Origin: Kiritimatiellales bacterium
GTDB lineage: Bacteria > Verrucomicrobiota > Kiritimatiellia > Kiritimatiellales > Pontiellaceae
Assembly: GCA_030588285.1 (NCBI GenBank)
Contig: JAUUYK010000040.1
Location: forward strand, 1 to 7,601
DNA: 7,601 bases
Reading direction: 5' to 3'
Position 1 is the stretch's first letter; each line of letters starts with the position of its first letter. The notes beneath the pieces are model-generated. The model was given only the letters and a program-made list of their open reading frames with translations, did no database searches and had not been told where the DNA came from. The position numbers and the translations under genes were made by a program. Positions 1 to 6,803 of this stretch are shown here, one piece after another.

Positions 1-892
1 AATTTTCTAAAATTGGAATGCCCTCGGCAAGGGTGTCCTCAATTTCCCAGGGCGATGCCACCCTTGCGCCGATCGGCGTGCGGATCAGGACTTTCACCTG
101 GGTTGCGCCGAGGCGAATCGCCGTACGGCAGCAATCCATTGCGGTATTTCCTCCGCCAATCACAATCACCTCTTTAGGGGCTTCCGTGATGTGGTCGAAG
201 GCCACTTGGGCCAGCCATTCCACCCCCACCTGAACGTGGGTGCCCTGATCAACTTCATAGCCCGGCAGCGCGAGGCCTCGTCCGCTGGGTGCGCCCGAAC
301 CCACAAAGACCGCATCGTACTCTTTTTCTAGTAATTCTTTTAGGCTCTCCACTCGGGTATTGAAAAAGGTATTCACGCCCATATCGAGAATGTAGCCCGT
401 TTCTTCATCGATCACCTCATCGGGTAGGCGGAACGAAGGAATTTGCTGGCGCATAAAACCGCCGGCCGAAGGGGTGGATTCAAATAGGTCGATCTCATAA
501 CCGAGCGGCATCAGATCGCGTGCCACCGTTAGAGCCGATGGACCGGCTCCGATGAGTGCCAATTTAAATCCGTTCTTTTTCCGAGGAATTTTAGGCATAC
601 GAGCGGAGACATCGCCTTTTAAATCGGAACAAACTCGTTTGAGGCGACAGATCGCAACGGGTTTGTCCTCAATTCGTCCGCGACGGCAGGCCGGTTCGCA
701 TGGGCGGTCGCAGGTTCGGCCGAGAATGCCGGGGAACACGTTCGACTCCCAATTGATCATATAGGCATCTGAATAACGCCCCGCGGCAATGAGTCGAATA
801 TATTCAGGCACCGGGGTGTGCGCCGGACACGCATATTGGCAATCCACGACTTTATGAAAATATTCCGGATTATTGGTATCAGTTGGTTTCAC
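1..892 (-). CDS. GltD-like Fe-S/FAD/NAD(P) oxidoreductase, N-terminal part (truncated by window edge)
   Basis: This is the first 297 codons of a flavoprotein of the glutamate synthase small subunit (GltD) superfamily; the C-terminal part lies outside the window. The start is a GTG at 892, preceded by GGAG eight bases upstream (901-904), and the protein begins MKPTDTNNPEYF. Residues 17-88 look like the N-terminal iron-sulfur domain, with CQYACPAHTPVPEY (Cys18, Cys22) and GRTCDRPCEPACRRG (Cys61, Cys65, Cys69). The FAD-binding glycine motif LALIGAGPSA follows near residue 112, and the NAD(P)-binding motif VIVIGGGNTAMD near residue 245. The sequence at the edge, VASPWEIEDTLAEG, matches the family pattern after the second Rossmann fold. 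Such proteins move electrons between NAD(P)H and an iron-sulfur partner. It could be a true GltD, an NfnB-like transhydrogenase subunit or a subunit of another redox complex, and the visible part does not decide. Only two cysteines precede Cys61, fewer than in classical GltD. It is transcribed away from rnf. Confidence 0.9.
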   Translation of the reverse strand, partial: MKPTDTNNPEYFHKVVDCQYACPAHTPVPEYIRLIAAGRYSDAYMINWESNVFPGILGRTCDRPCEPACRRGRIEDKPVAICRLKRVCSDLKGDVSARMPKIPRKKNGFKLALIGAGPSALTVARDLMPLGYEIDLFESTPSAGGFMRQQIPSFRLPDEVIDEETGYILDMGVNTFFNTRVESLKELLEKEYDAVFVGSGAPSGRGLALPGYEVDQGTHVQVGVEWLAQVAFDHITEAPKEVIVIGGGNTAMDCCRTAIRLGATQVKVLIRTPIGARVASPWEIEDTLAEGIPILEN

Positions 893-980
893 GCTAAAAT
901 CTCCGTAAACACTCGGTAATAGAGAAGGATCTCTTATTTATATGAGGGCTTTAAATATAGAAGTATAAATCACACTAGCG

Positions 981-994
981 AGGTGAATTCACCT
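981..994. promoter_or_regulatory. Perfect 14-bp palindrome upstream of the GltD-like gene (candidate operator)
   Basis: AGGTGAATTCACCT is a perfect dyad about 90 bp upstream of the GTG start of the minus-strand oxidoreductase. The DNA between it and the start is AT-rich and contains minus-strand -10-like hexamers (TATACT, TATATT, TATAAA), but none has a convincing -35 at proper spacing. The symmetry suits a dimeric repressor or activator site. No gene for such a regulator is recognisable here, other than the RHH protein nearby. Function is inferred from symmetry and position only. Confidence 0.35.
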
Positions 995-1123
995 TAAAAA
1001 TACGTAAAAAAACAATTTTGATCATCTTTTCCATGTTTAATCCTTTTTGGCCGGCGCACAACCTTGTCCCGTCGCATATAAGTCGAGTGAGATTCTACTC
1101 TATGGCGGAGCTCCTCTAGACAC

Positions 1124-1152
1124 AAAAAAGCCGACTTCGTTTAAAAATCGGC
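1124..1152 (-). terminator. Intrinsic terminator of the RHH gene
   Basis: Read on the minus strand, GCCGA and TCGGC form a stem (1148-1152 with 1130-1134), which can extend by two A-T pairs past a mismatch. It is followed at once by six T residues (1129-1124). It lies 26 bp after the stop codon of the small RHH gene, where a Rho-independent terminator would be expected. The stem is short, so efficiency may be moderate. Confidence 0.7.
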
Positions 1153-1178
1153 GGGTTAAAGTTCTGATGGGGTAAAGT

Positions 1179-1358
1179 TTATTGCTCGGTGAGGTTGAGT
1201 TTGTTGCCGGAATCGAGCCACTCCCGAAGAATAATTTTACAGTATTTGCTTACGGATAGGTGCATGGATTCCGCTCGCTTGGCAAGTTGCTCCGCCATTT
1301 GTGCGTTCATATTGATGCCGATTGTTTTAGTGCCTTTTCCTGGTGGGTTTGTGCTCAT
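1179..1358 (-). CDS. Small ribbon-helix-helix (RHH/CopG-like) DNA-binding protein
   Basis: This gene encodes a complete 59-residue protein. The ATG at 1358 is preceded by GGAG with a 5-base spacer, and the TAA is at 1181-1179. The layout fits the ribbon-helix-helix fold: a basic, flexible N-terminus (STNPPGKGTK), a short strand (KTIGINMN, residues 11-18), helix A (about 19-33), a turn with LSVSKY (35-40) and helix B (about 41-51), ending in KLNLTEQ. RHH proteins bind DNA as dimers through the strand and are commonly autoregulatory repressors or antitoxins. No toxin-like partner lies beside it: the gene has its own promoter and terminator, and the next gene on the same strand is the oxidoreductase. 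A solitary regulator is therefore the simplest reading. It is divergent from rnfA, so rnf control is possible but unproven. Complete signals on both sides make it a real gene despite its size. Confidence 0.8.
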   Translation of the reverse strand: MSTNPPGKGTKTIGINMNAQMAEQLAKRAESMHLSVSKYCKIILREWLDSGNKLNLTEQ

Positions 1359-1403
1359 CTATTCTCCGTCGGGTTGAGTGAACCGCATATATATTCATCT
1401 AGC

Positions 1404-1417
1404 CTTCAAACTTCAAA
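1404..1417 (-). repeat. Tandem 7-bp repeat between RHH promoter and start (candidate operator)
   Basis: On the minus strand TTTGAAG occurs twice back to back. It starts just downstream of the predicted transcription start of the RHH gene, 46 bp or more before its ATG. RHH proteins usually recognise short repeated half-sites near their own promoters, so autoregulation is a reasonable inference. The repeat could be chance in AT-rich DNA. Confidence 0.35.
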
Positions 1418-1428
1418 CACATTATTAA

Positions 1429-1437
1429 ATTATATCA
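1429..1437 (-). promoter_or_regulatory. Extended -10 promoter of the RHH gene
   Basis: On the minus strand TGATATAAT is a perfect extended -10 element (TGnTATAAT). The predicted start near 1421 would give a leader of about 60 bases before the ATG at 1358. No good -35 hexamer is present at the right distance, which is usual for extended -10 promoters. A weaker alternative, TTGAAG, 17 bp, TATATA, lies closer to the gene on the same strand. Confidence 0.55.
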
Positions 1438-1549
1438 GATGTAAGATATATTTAAATTGGTCTAAAACTCTTTTCACCTTTTTCAAAGGAGCGGGTGACC
1501 TGCAGTTGTTGAAACCCATTCTAAAGAAGCATGCTGTCCGTAAAGGGGG

Positions 1550-1577
1550 TTGCTGTAAATATTTGTCGCGCTACTAT
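1550..1577 (+). promoter_or_regulatory. Possible promoter of the rnf operon
   Basis: TTGCTG (1550-1555) and TACTAT (1572-1577) are separated by 16 bp and would start transcription near 1584, about 40 bases before the rnfA ATG. Both hexamers are imperfect. The rest of the 265-bp divergent region (1359-1623) is AT-rich; apart from the RHH promoter and repeat I see no stronger plus-strand promoter, riboswitch or known operator in it. Confidence 0.3.
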
Positions 1578-1623
1578 GCCTTTTTTCAGTAATTGAACCT
1601 AATGTAAATAGGCGGGATAGCGT

Positions 1624-2217
1624 ATGCTAAGCGAATTTCTAACAATAACCATCGGGGCCATTCTGGTGAATAACTTCGTTCTCTCGAAGTTTCTCGGAGT
1701 CTGTCCCTTCCTCGGTGTTTCTAAAAAGTTGGACACGGCTCTTGGAATGTCGGGGGCCGTTATTTTTGTAATGACCCTGGCCTCGCTCGTCAGCTCGTTA
1801 ATTAACACCTATCTGCTGGTTCCAAAGGGGTTGCAATATTTGCAAACACTAGTGTTCATCGTGGTGATTGCATCGTTGGTTCAACTGGTTGAAATTATTT
1901 TACAAAAAGTCAGTGCCAAACTCTATGAAAGCCTCGGCATCTTCCTGCCGCTCATTACCACCAACTGCGCCGTACTCGGTTGTGTGGTGCTCAATGCCAA
2001 ATCGGCACCCGAGGCCATTCAGTCGACGTGGTACGGCGCCACCATCTATGGATTTTGTTCGGCGCTCGGATTCGCGTTGGCCCTCATTTTGTTTTCCAGC
2101 CTGCGGGAAAAATTAGATTTAGCCAAGGTGCCGAAAGCGTTTGAAGGCACGGCCATTTCATTAATTACCGCCGGAATTTTGGCGATGGCATTCATGGGCT
2201 TTTCTGGCCTCGTTTAA
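1624..2217 (+). CDS. rnfA: Rnf complex membrane subunit RnfA
   Basis: RnfA is a polytopic inner-membrane subunit of the Rnf ferredoxin:NAD+ oxidoreductase, homologous to NqrE. The 197-residue length is normal. Six hydrophobic segments are visible. The family signature NNFVLSKFLGVCPFLGVS (residues 16-33) carries Cys27, and ESLGIFLPLITTNCAVLG (102-119) carries Cys115. In Rnf and Nqr structures the equivalent cysteines of RnfA and RnfE together hold a [2Fe-2S] cluster in the middle of the membrane, and both are present here. The start ATG has only a weak purine-rich stretch (GGCGGG) upstream. It is the first gene of the operon, and rnfB follows after 12 bp. Confidence 0.97.
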   Translation: MLSEFLTITIGAILVNNFVLSKFLGVCPFLGVSKKLDTALGMSGAVIFVMTLASLVSSLINTYLLVPKGLQYLQTLVFIVVIASLVQLVEIILQKVSAKLYESLGIFLPLITTNCAVLGCVVLNAKSAPEAIQSTWYGATIYGFCSALGFALALILFSSLREKLDLAKVPKAFEGTAISLITAGILAMAFMGFSGLV

Positions 2218-2229
2218 AAGGATTGATTA

Positions 2230-3060
2230 ATGAACAGTACATGGACAGCAGTTATATCGGTCGGCTTACTCGGAACCTTCCTCGGAGTCATCATTGGTTT
2301 AGTGGCCAAAGTATTCGCCGTGGAGGTGGACGAACGGATTGAAGGCGTCGAAGATCTTTTGCCCGGAGCAAACTGCGGCGGCTGTGGATTTGCCGGTTGC
2401 TCCGATTTTGCCAAGGGCGTGGTGGCCGAAAAGACCACGCCAGGAGCGTGTCCCGTCTGCTCAGCAGACGACGTAATAAAGATTGCCGACTACCTCGGAA
2501 TCGTCGCCGAAGAAACCGAGAAAAAGGTAGCCGTTGTTCGGTGCAGTGGCGATGCCGCCAACACCGTACGCTCCCTCTATAACGGGGTGCGCGATTGCCG
2601 ATCGGCCGTACTCGTTGCCGGTGGAGCCAAAGGGTGCGACTACGGGTGCCTCGGTTTCGGCAGTTGTGCCGATGCCTGTCCATTTGGAGCCATTGAAATC
2701 CGCGATGCCCTCGCCATCGTGCATCCCGAGCTTTGTGTAGGCTGCGAAAACTGTGTGGCCGCCTGCCCGAAAGATTTAATCATCATGGCGCCCGCCGTTG
2801 CCGATGTGCACGTCTATTGCAACTCGCCGGAAAAAGGCGCGGCCAAACGTCAGGTCTGCAAAACCGCCTGCATTGCCTGTCGGAAATGCGTTAAAGCCTC
2901 CGGAGAAGAGGACCACATGCTCGTGGATGGCTTCCTGATTCGAACCAATTATGAAAACCCGCCGCCGGCCGAATTGGTAGACGCCTCTGCTTGCCCGACC
3001 ACCGCCTTGCGTCAGGCCACCAAACACGCCGTTAACGGATATGAAGGAGCGTTGAAATGA
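2230..3060 (+). CDS. rnfB: Rnf complex ferredoxin-like subunit RnfB (long form)
   Basis: RnfB is the iron-sulfur subunit thought to accept electrons from reduced ferredoxin. The 276-residue protein has one N-terminal membrane helix (about 7-30). Next comes the N-terminal cluster motif CGGCGFAGC with Cys49, Cys52, Cys57 and Cys74. Conserved Cys105 and Cys123 follow. A two-cluster ferredoxin module comes next (KGCDYGCLGFGSCADACP, Cys136/140/146/150, and CVGCENCVAACP, Cys169/172/175/179). A C-terminal extension has VCKTACIACRKC (Cys210/214/217/220) and a late CP at Cys255. The extension resembles the long RnfB of clostridia and Bacteroidetes rather than the roughly 190-residue enterobacterial RsxB. 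However, this last module looks reduced to one cluster: the usual fourth cysteine after CIACRKC is Ser224 and the second CxxCxxC set is missing. AAGGA sits 8 bases before the ATG. The stop overlaps the rnfC start by 4 bp. Confidence 0.96.
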   Translation: MNSTWTAVISVGLLGTFLGVIIGLVAKVFAVEVDERIEGVEDLLPGANCGGCGFAGCSDFAKGVVAEKTTPGACPVCSADDVIKIADYLGIVAEETEKKVAVVRCSGDAANTVRSLYNGVRDCRSAVLVAGGAKGCDYGCLGFGSCADACPFGAIEIRDALAIVHPELCVGCENCVAACPKDLIIMAPAVADVHVYCNSPEKGAAKRQVCKTACIACRKCVKASGEEDHMLVDGFLIRTNYENPPPAELVDASACPTTALRQATKHAVNGYEGALK

Positions 3061-4385
3061 CCGATAAACCGCGAAAATTTAAAGGCGGCGTGCATCCGAA
3101 AGACAGCAAAGCACTCTCCGCGTCAAAATCGATTCAAGAAGCCCCCTTGCTTGAATCCTACAAAGTCATCATGCACCAAAACATTGGTGCACCGCCCGAA
3201 CTGGTGGTTAAAAAAGGCGACCTCGTTAAAAAAGGCGATCTACTCGCCAAAGCCGGCGGCTTTGTCTCCGTTCCATTGCATGCGCCCACTAGCGGAACGA
3301 TTAAGATGATTGATAAATGCCCGGGTCCAACCGGCATTGCCGTTCCATCCATCGAAATCACCGCCGACGGCGAAGATCAATGGGGCGATACCTTTGAGCC
3401 CATTCCCGATTGGCAAAAAGCCACCCCAGCAGATTTGAAGCAACGAGTTTGGGACGCCGGAATTGTGGGCATGGGCGGCGCAGGTTTCCCCGCACACGTC
3501 AAACTATCTCCGCCCGAAGGGAAAACGATCGATACCCTCATTTTAAACGGAGCCGAGTGCGAACCCTATCTAACCGCCGACCACCGCATCATGCTAGAAC
3601 ACGCCGAAAAGGTGGTGCTGGGTGCAGCCATTCTTGCCCGAATCCTCGGGTTGAAAACCGCGATCATTGGCGTTGAAGATAATAAACCCGATGCCATTGC
3701 TCAGCTGGAAAAGGTCGCCTCCACCTATAACGTAAAAGTACAGAGCCTGCCGGTCAACTATCCGCAAGGGGCCGAAAAACAACTCATCTATGCCATTACC
3801 GGGCGCGAAGTTCCCATTGGTAAACTGCCGATGGATGTTCACTGCGTGGTTCAGAACGTCGCCTCAGCCGTGGCCGTAGTCGACGCCGTGGTGGAAGGTC
3901 GCCCGTCGATCGAACGCATCACCACCGTAACCGGCAAACCCGTCGTCCATCCCGGAAACTGGCGCTTTCGAGTGGGAACCCCCATCTCAAAAGCCCTGGA
4001 ACTCGTCGGCGGCGTCTCCGAGCAACCCGCCAAACTTTTGCTTGGCGGGCCCATGATGGGGATGGCTCAGAGTTCGCTCGGGGTAACCATCATGAAAAAT
4101 ACCTCCGGCATTCTGCTGATTTCAGCCGACGAAGTTTCGCTATACACCTCCGAACCCTGCATCCGTTGTGGACGTTGTGTCGACGTTTGCCCCATGAGCA
4201 TTCTCCCCGCCACCATTAGCCAAGCCATTGAAAATAAACGGTTCGACTGGGCCGAGGATCTAAATGTGATGGCCTGCATCGAATGCGGTTCCTGCAGCTA
4301 TGTTTGTCCATCGCACCGCCCCTTGAATCAGCACTTCAAGCGGGGTAAAATCGAGATTCAAGCCCAACTTAGAAAGAAGAAATAG
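3057..4385 (+). CDS. rnfC: Rnf complex NADH-binding subunit RnfC
   Basis: RnfC is the peripheral cytoplasmic subunit that carries FMN and the NAD(H) site, related to the complex I 51-kDa subunit. In this 442-residue protein, an N-terminal barrel-sandwich region (about 30-100, with HAPTSGTI) precedes the nucleotide/flavin domain. That domain contains GMGGAGFPAHVKL (138-150) and NGAECEPYLTADH (164-176). An SLBB-like region follows, and two [4Fe-4S] motifs close the protein: CIRCGRCVDVCP (Cys368/371/374/378) and CIECGSCSYVCP (Cys407/410/413/417). It ends shortly after with a basic tail and lacks the long repetitive C-terminal extension of enterobacterial RsxC, so the size matches the form found in anaerobes. 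The start overlaps the rnfB stop (ATGA), with AAGGAG 7 bases upstream, indicating translational coupling. Confidence 0.97.
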   Translation: MTDKPRKFKGGVHPKDSKALSASKSIQEAPLLESYKVIMHQNIGAPPELVVKKGDLVKKGDLLAKAGGFVSVPLHAPTSGTIKMIDKCPGPTGIAVPSIEITADGEDQWGDTFEPIPDWQKATPADLKQRVWDAGIVGMGGAGFPAHVKLSPPEGKTIDTLILNGAECEPYLTADHRIMLEHAEKVVLGAAILARILGLKTAIIGVEDNKPDAIAQLEKVASTYNVKVQSLPVNYPQGAEKQLIYAITGREVPIGKLPMDVHCVVQNVASAVAVVDAVVEGRPSIERITTVTGKPVVHPGNWRFRVGTPISKALELVGGVSEQPAKLLLGGPMMGMAQSSLGVTIMKNTSGILLISADEVSLYTSEPCIRCGRCVDVCPMSILPATISQAIENKRFDWAEDLNVMACIECGSCSYVCPSHRPLNQHFKRGKIEIQAQLRKKK

Positions 4386-4396
4386 AGAGCCAGATT

Positions 4397-5380
4397 ATGT
4401 CTGAAACAGAAACCATTCAAATGCCCGATCCCGCCCAATTTGTGGTCAGCACCTCGCCCCATATTCGAAGCGGACAAACGATTAAAAAAATCATGTTCAC
4501 CGTCGTGGCCGCACTGCTTCCCGCCTGCGTAGCCGGCGTTTGGTTTTTTGGCTTTGCCGCCCTACAAGTCCTGCTGCTCTGCACGCTATCCTGTGTCGTG
4601 GTGGAAGAGATTTGGAACAAACTCGTCAAACGCGCCTCAACCTGGAGAGATGGCAGCGCCCTAATCACCGGCATTTTGCTCGGCATGAACCTCAATGCCG
4701 GCGTTCCATGGTGGCTATGCATTCTGGGTGGCATTCTCGCAATCCTGCTCGGCAAACAACTTTTTGGCGGATTGGGCTATAATCCATTCAACCCCGCGCT
4801 CGTGGCCCGAGTGGGGCTTTTAATCGGCTTTCCCGCCATTATGACCACCTGGAACACCACCCGTGGAGCAGATGTCATCACCGCGGCCACCCCGCTCGGA
4901 CTCCCCGTTGGTGAAACCTCCATTGCCGATCTCCTCTTTGGAAACGTCGGCGGCTGTCTCGGCGAAACCTCGGCCATTGCGCTGTTAATAGGGGGAGCCA
5001 TTCTACTCATTTTTAAATTGATCAAATGGCAAGTGCCACTCGCCTTCATGGGAACCGTTTTTGCCATCACCGGTGTCGCGCATTTAATCAGCCCAGAAAC
5101 AACCCATTCACCGCTCTTTCATCTGCTCTCCGGCGGACTGCTATTGGGCGCCATCTTTATGGCCACCGATATGGTGACGTCTCCCATGACCAAAAAAGGC
5201 GCGTGGATTTTTGGCATCGGCTGCGGAATTATGACCGGGGCCATTCGCCTGTGGGGGAGCTATCCCGAAGGCGTCAGCTTCTCCATTCTCTTTATGAATG
5301 CACTAACCCCGCTCATCGATCGAATCGCAATTAATAAACCGTTTGGATTTGTAGAACCGGCGAAAGGAGAGGCGGAATAA
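4397..5380 (+). CDS. rnfD: Rnf complex membrane subunit RnfD (covalent FMN)
   Basis: RnfD is an integral membrane subunit homologous to NqrB, which carries covalently bound FMN and belongs to the ion-translocating core. The 327-residue protein starts SETETIQMPDPAQFVVSTSPHI and has many hydrophobic segments. Recognisable family motifs are GYNPFNPALVARV (127-139), the FMN attachment region ITAATPLG with Thr165 as the likely linked threonine, and MATDMVTSPMT (255-265). The start ATG is 11 bp after the rnfC stop with only a weak GAGAG upstream, so re-initiation after rnfC probably contributes to translation. Its stop overlaps the rnfG start (TAATG). No motif is missing. Confidence 0.96.
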   Translation: MSETETIQMPDPAQFVVSTSPHIRSGQTIKKIMFTVVAALLPACVAGVWFFGFAALQVLLLCTLSCVVVEEIWNKLVKRASTWRDGSALITGILLGMNLNAGVPWWLCILGGILAILLGKQLFGGLGYNPFNPALVARVGLLIGFPAIMTTWNTTRGADVITAATPLGLPVGETSIADLLFGNVGGCLGETSAIALLIGGAILLIFKLIKWQVPLAFMGTVFAITGVAHLISPETTHSPLFHLLSGGLLLGAIFMATDMVTSPMTKKGAWIFGIGCGIMTGAIRLWGSYPEGVSFSILFMNALTPLIDRIAINKPFGFVEPAKGEAE

Positions 5381-6042
5381 TGACAGCACAAAAAATTAAC
5401 GTCCCAAAACTAGGCATCTTTCTAGGCGTTCTCGCCGCTTTTGCAGCCGGTTTATTATCGTTTGTTTCAACCTCCACCGAAGCCGCCATCACCCTGAATC
5501 TACAGGCAAAAACCAACGCTGCCCTCGAACAACTGCTGCCCCCGTTTGATAATATCCCCGGCGAAGAAATTAAGGTCATTTCTTCAGCAGAAGGCTGGCC
5601 CGTAAAATTTTATATCGGCCGGATGGGCCAAGAAATTGTGGGCTACGCCGGCGAAGTCATCACCCCCGAAGGATTCTCCGGCGACGTCACCGTCATGGCC
5701 GGGCTAAATCTCGACGGATCCATCAGCACCGTCATAGTCACCGCCAACACCGAAACCCCCGGGCTCGGAACCGCCATTACCGATCGGAAAGTGAAAAAAA
5801 ATATTATCGACCTTCTCAAAGGAAGCGCCGCCGCCGAAGGAATGGCCCCGAATATTTATCTCGACTGGTATGCCGGAAAAACCGCCCAAGCAGATCGTTG
5901 GACCATTATTAAAGACGGCGAAACCATCAACGGGAAAACCGGTGCAACCATCACCAGCAGAGCCGTCGGCGGCGCCATTTTTGCCATCGGAAAAACCGCC
6001 GTCGACCAGATTAAACAGCTTTCCACAGGAGAGAAGCAATGA
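5380..6042 (+). CDS. rnfG: Rnf complex FMN-binding subunit RnfG
   Basis: RnfG is a single-span membrane protein with a large domain outside the cytoplasmic membrane, homologous to NqrC. The 220-residue protein has one N-terminal membrane helix (about 11-31). The FMN-binding domain contains the conserved TETPGLG (124-130) and the flavin transferase target KTGATITS (186-193), where Thr190 should carry phosphoester-linked FMN. Covalent attachment needs an ApbE-type flavin transferase, and no such gene is in the window. The start shares one base with the rnfD stop and has AAAGGAGA upstream. The rnfG stop overlaps the rnfE start by 4 bp. Length and motifs are typical. Confidence 0.96.
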   Translation: MTAQKINVPKLGIFLGVLAAFAAGLLSFVSTSTEAAITLNLQAKTNAALEQLLPPFDNIPGEEIKVISSAEGWPVKFYIGRMGQEIVGYAGEVITPEGFSGDVTVMAGLNLDGSISTVIVTANTETPGLGTAITDRKVKKNIIDLLKGSAAAEGMAPNIYLDWYAGKTAQADRWTIIKDGETINGKTGATITSRAVGGAIFAIGKTAVDQIKQLSTGEKQ

Positions 6043-6710
6043 GCGCCACAAAAGAATTTAGTAAAGGGCTTTGGAAAGAAAATCCCGTGCTCGTGCTATT
6101 GCTCGGCATGTGCCCAACCCTCGCCGTAACCTCCAGCGCCACCAACGGCCTCGGCATGGGCGTGGCAACACTATGCGTACTCATGGGCAGCAACATCGTC
6201 GTTTCCGCCATTCGCAACATTGTGCCCAAAAAAATCCGCATCCCCGTCTACATCGTCATTATTGCCGCCTTCGTAACCATCGTTGATCTGCTCATGCAAG
6301 CCTATGCCCCGACCGCGCTCTATGATGCACTCGGCATCTTCATTCCACTCATTGTCGTGAACTGCATTGTACTCGGACGGGCCGAAGCATTTGCCTCGAA
6401 AAATAGCATCGGAAAATCAATTCTCGACGGCTTAGGCATGGGAATCGGATTCACACTCGCGCTCGTTGCACTCGGCGGAACCCGCGAATTTCTCGCCAGT
6501 GGATCGTTTTTCGAAATCAAAATGATACCCGGTTGGACCACCGAATTTATGCTCATGACCTCCGCGCCCGGCGCCTTCATAATCCTAGGCCTCTTCCTCG
6601 CCGGAATGAACGGCATGAACATGCGAAAAGCGAAAAAAAGCGGACACGCCTTCAAGTCCGCCGACCTCGATTGCAACTCCTGCAATATCTGCGACCTCGG
6701 GGGTAAATAG
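6039..6710 (+). CDS. rnfE: Rnf complex membrane subunit RnfE
   Basis: RnfE is a polytopic membrane subunit homologous to NqrD and the inverted-topology partner of RnfA. Family signatures are KENPVLVLLLGMCPTLAVT (residues 13-31, Cys25) and LGIFIPLIVVNCIVLGRAEAFA (starting at residue 98, Cys109). These cysteines should hold half of the intramembrane [2Fe-2S] cluster shared with RnfA. The 223-residue protein ends in a soluble basic stretch followed by DCNSCNICDLGGK, a CxxCxxC tail (Cys212/215/218) that is not part of the shared core. ATGA overlap with rnfG and AGGAGA upstream support the start. It is the last gene of the operon. No strong terminator follows directly; the nearest hairpin overlaps the tRNA promoter at 6755-6798. 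Confidence 0.96.
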   Translation: MSATKEFSKGLWKENPVLVLLLGMCPTLAVTSSATNGLGMGVATLCVLMGSNIVVSAIRNIVPKKIRIPVYIVIIAAFVTIVDLLMQAYAPTALYDALGIFIPLIVVNCIVLGRAEAFASKNSIGKSILDGLGMGIGFTLALVALGGTREFLASGSFFEIKMIPGWTTEFMLMTSAPGAFIILGLFLAGMNGMNMRKAKKSGHAFKSADLDCNSCNICDLGGK

Positions 6711-6754
6711 CGCCAGAAAGCAGTATAGAATTTTCAACACCAAATTTTAGATAT

Positions 6755-6798
6755 AGGGCGTTGACTCGCTTAAGACAGATGCGTATATATAACGCCCT
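6755..6798. repeat. 8-bp inverted repeat enclosing the tRNA promoter
   Basis: AGGGCGTT (6755-6762) and AACGCCCT (6791-6798) are perfect inverted repeats separated by 28 bp, with an inner CGC/GCG pair (6767-6769 and 6781-6783). In mRNA reading through from rnfE they could form a hairpin followed by a very short T run, so this may act as a weak rnf terminator. On DNA the arms bracket the promoter of the tRNA gene and could be an operator. Confidence 0.5.
6761..6789 (+). promoter_or_regulatory. Sigma70-type promoter of tRNA-Leu
   Basis: TTGACT (-35, 6761-6766; five of six consensus bases) and TATATA (-10, 6784-6789) are separated by exactly 17 bp. Transcription would start near 6796, about 8 bases before the mature 5' end of the tRNA. 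This is the best promoter in the window. Confidence 0.75.
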
Positions 6799-6803
6799 TT
6801 ATC

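Noticed and set aside
1483..1500. Shine-Dalgarno-like AAAGGAG upstream of rnfA inside a small CCTTT/AAAGG hairpin
   Set aside because: No open frame of convincing content follows it, and the hairpin is only 5 bp with a 3-base loop.
1260..1592. Plus-strand open frame of about 110 codons upstream of rnfA
   Set aside because: It overlaps the RHH gene in antisense, lacks a ribosome binding site and has no recognisable motif; its first part mirrors the RHH coding strand.
1599..1808. Minus-strand open frame over the start of rnfA
   Set aside because: Antisense to the conserved N-terminus of RnfA, with no signals of its own; similar antisense frames over the other rnf genes were rejected for the same reason.
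6711..6754. Search for a strong terminator right after rnfE
   Set aside because: No stem with a T run is present in this stretch; only the inverted repeat at the tRNA promoter could serve.
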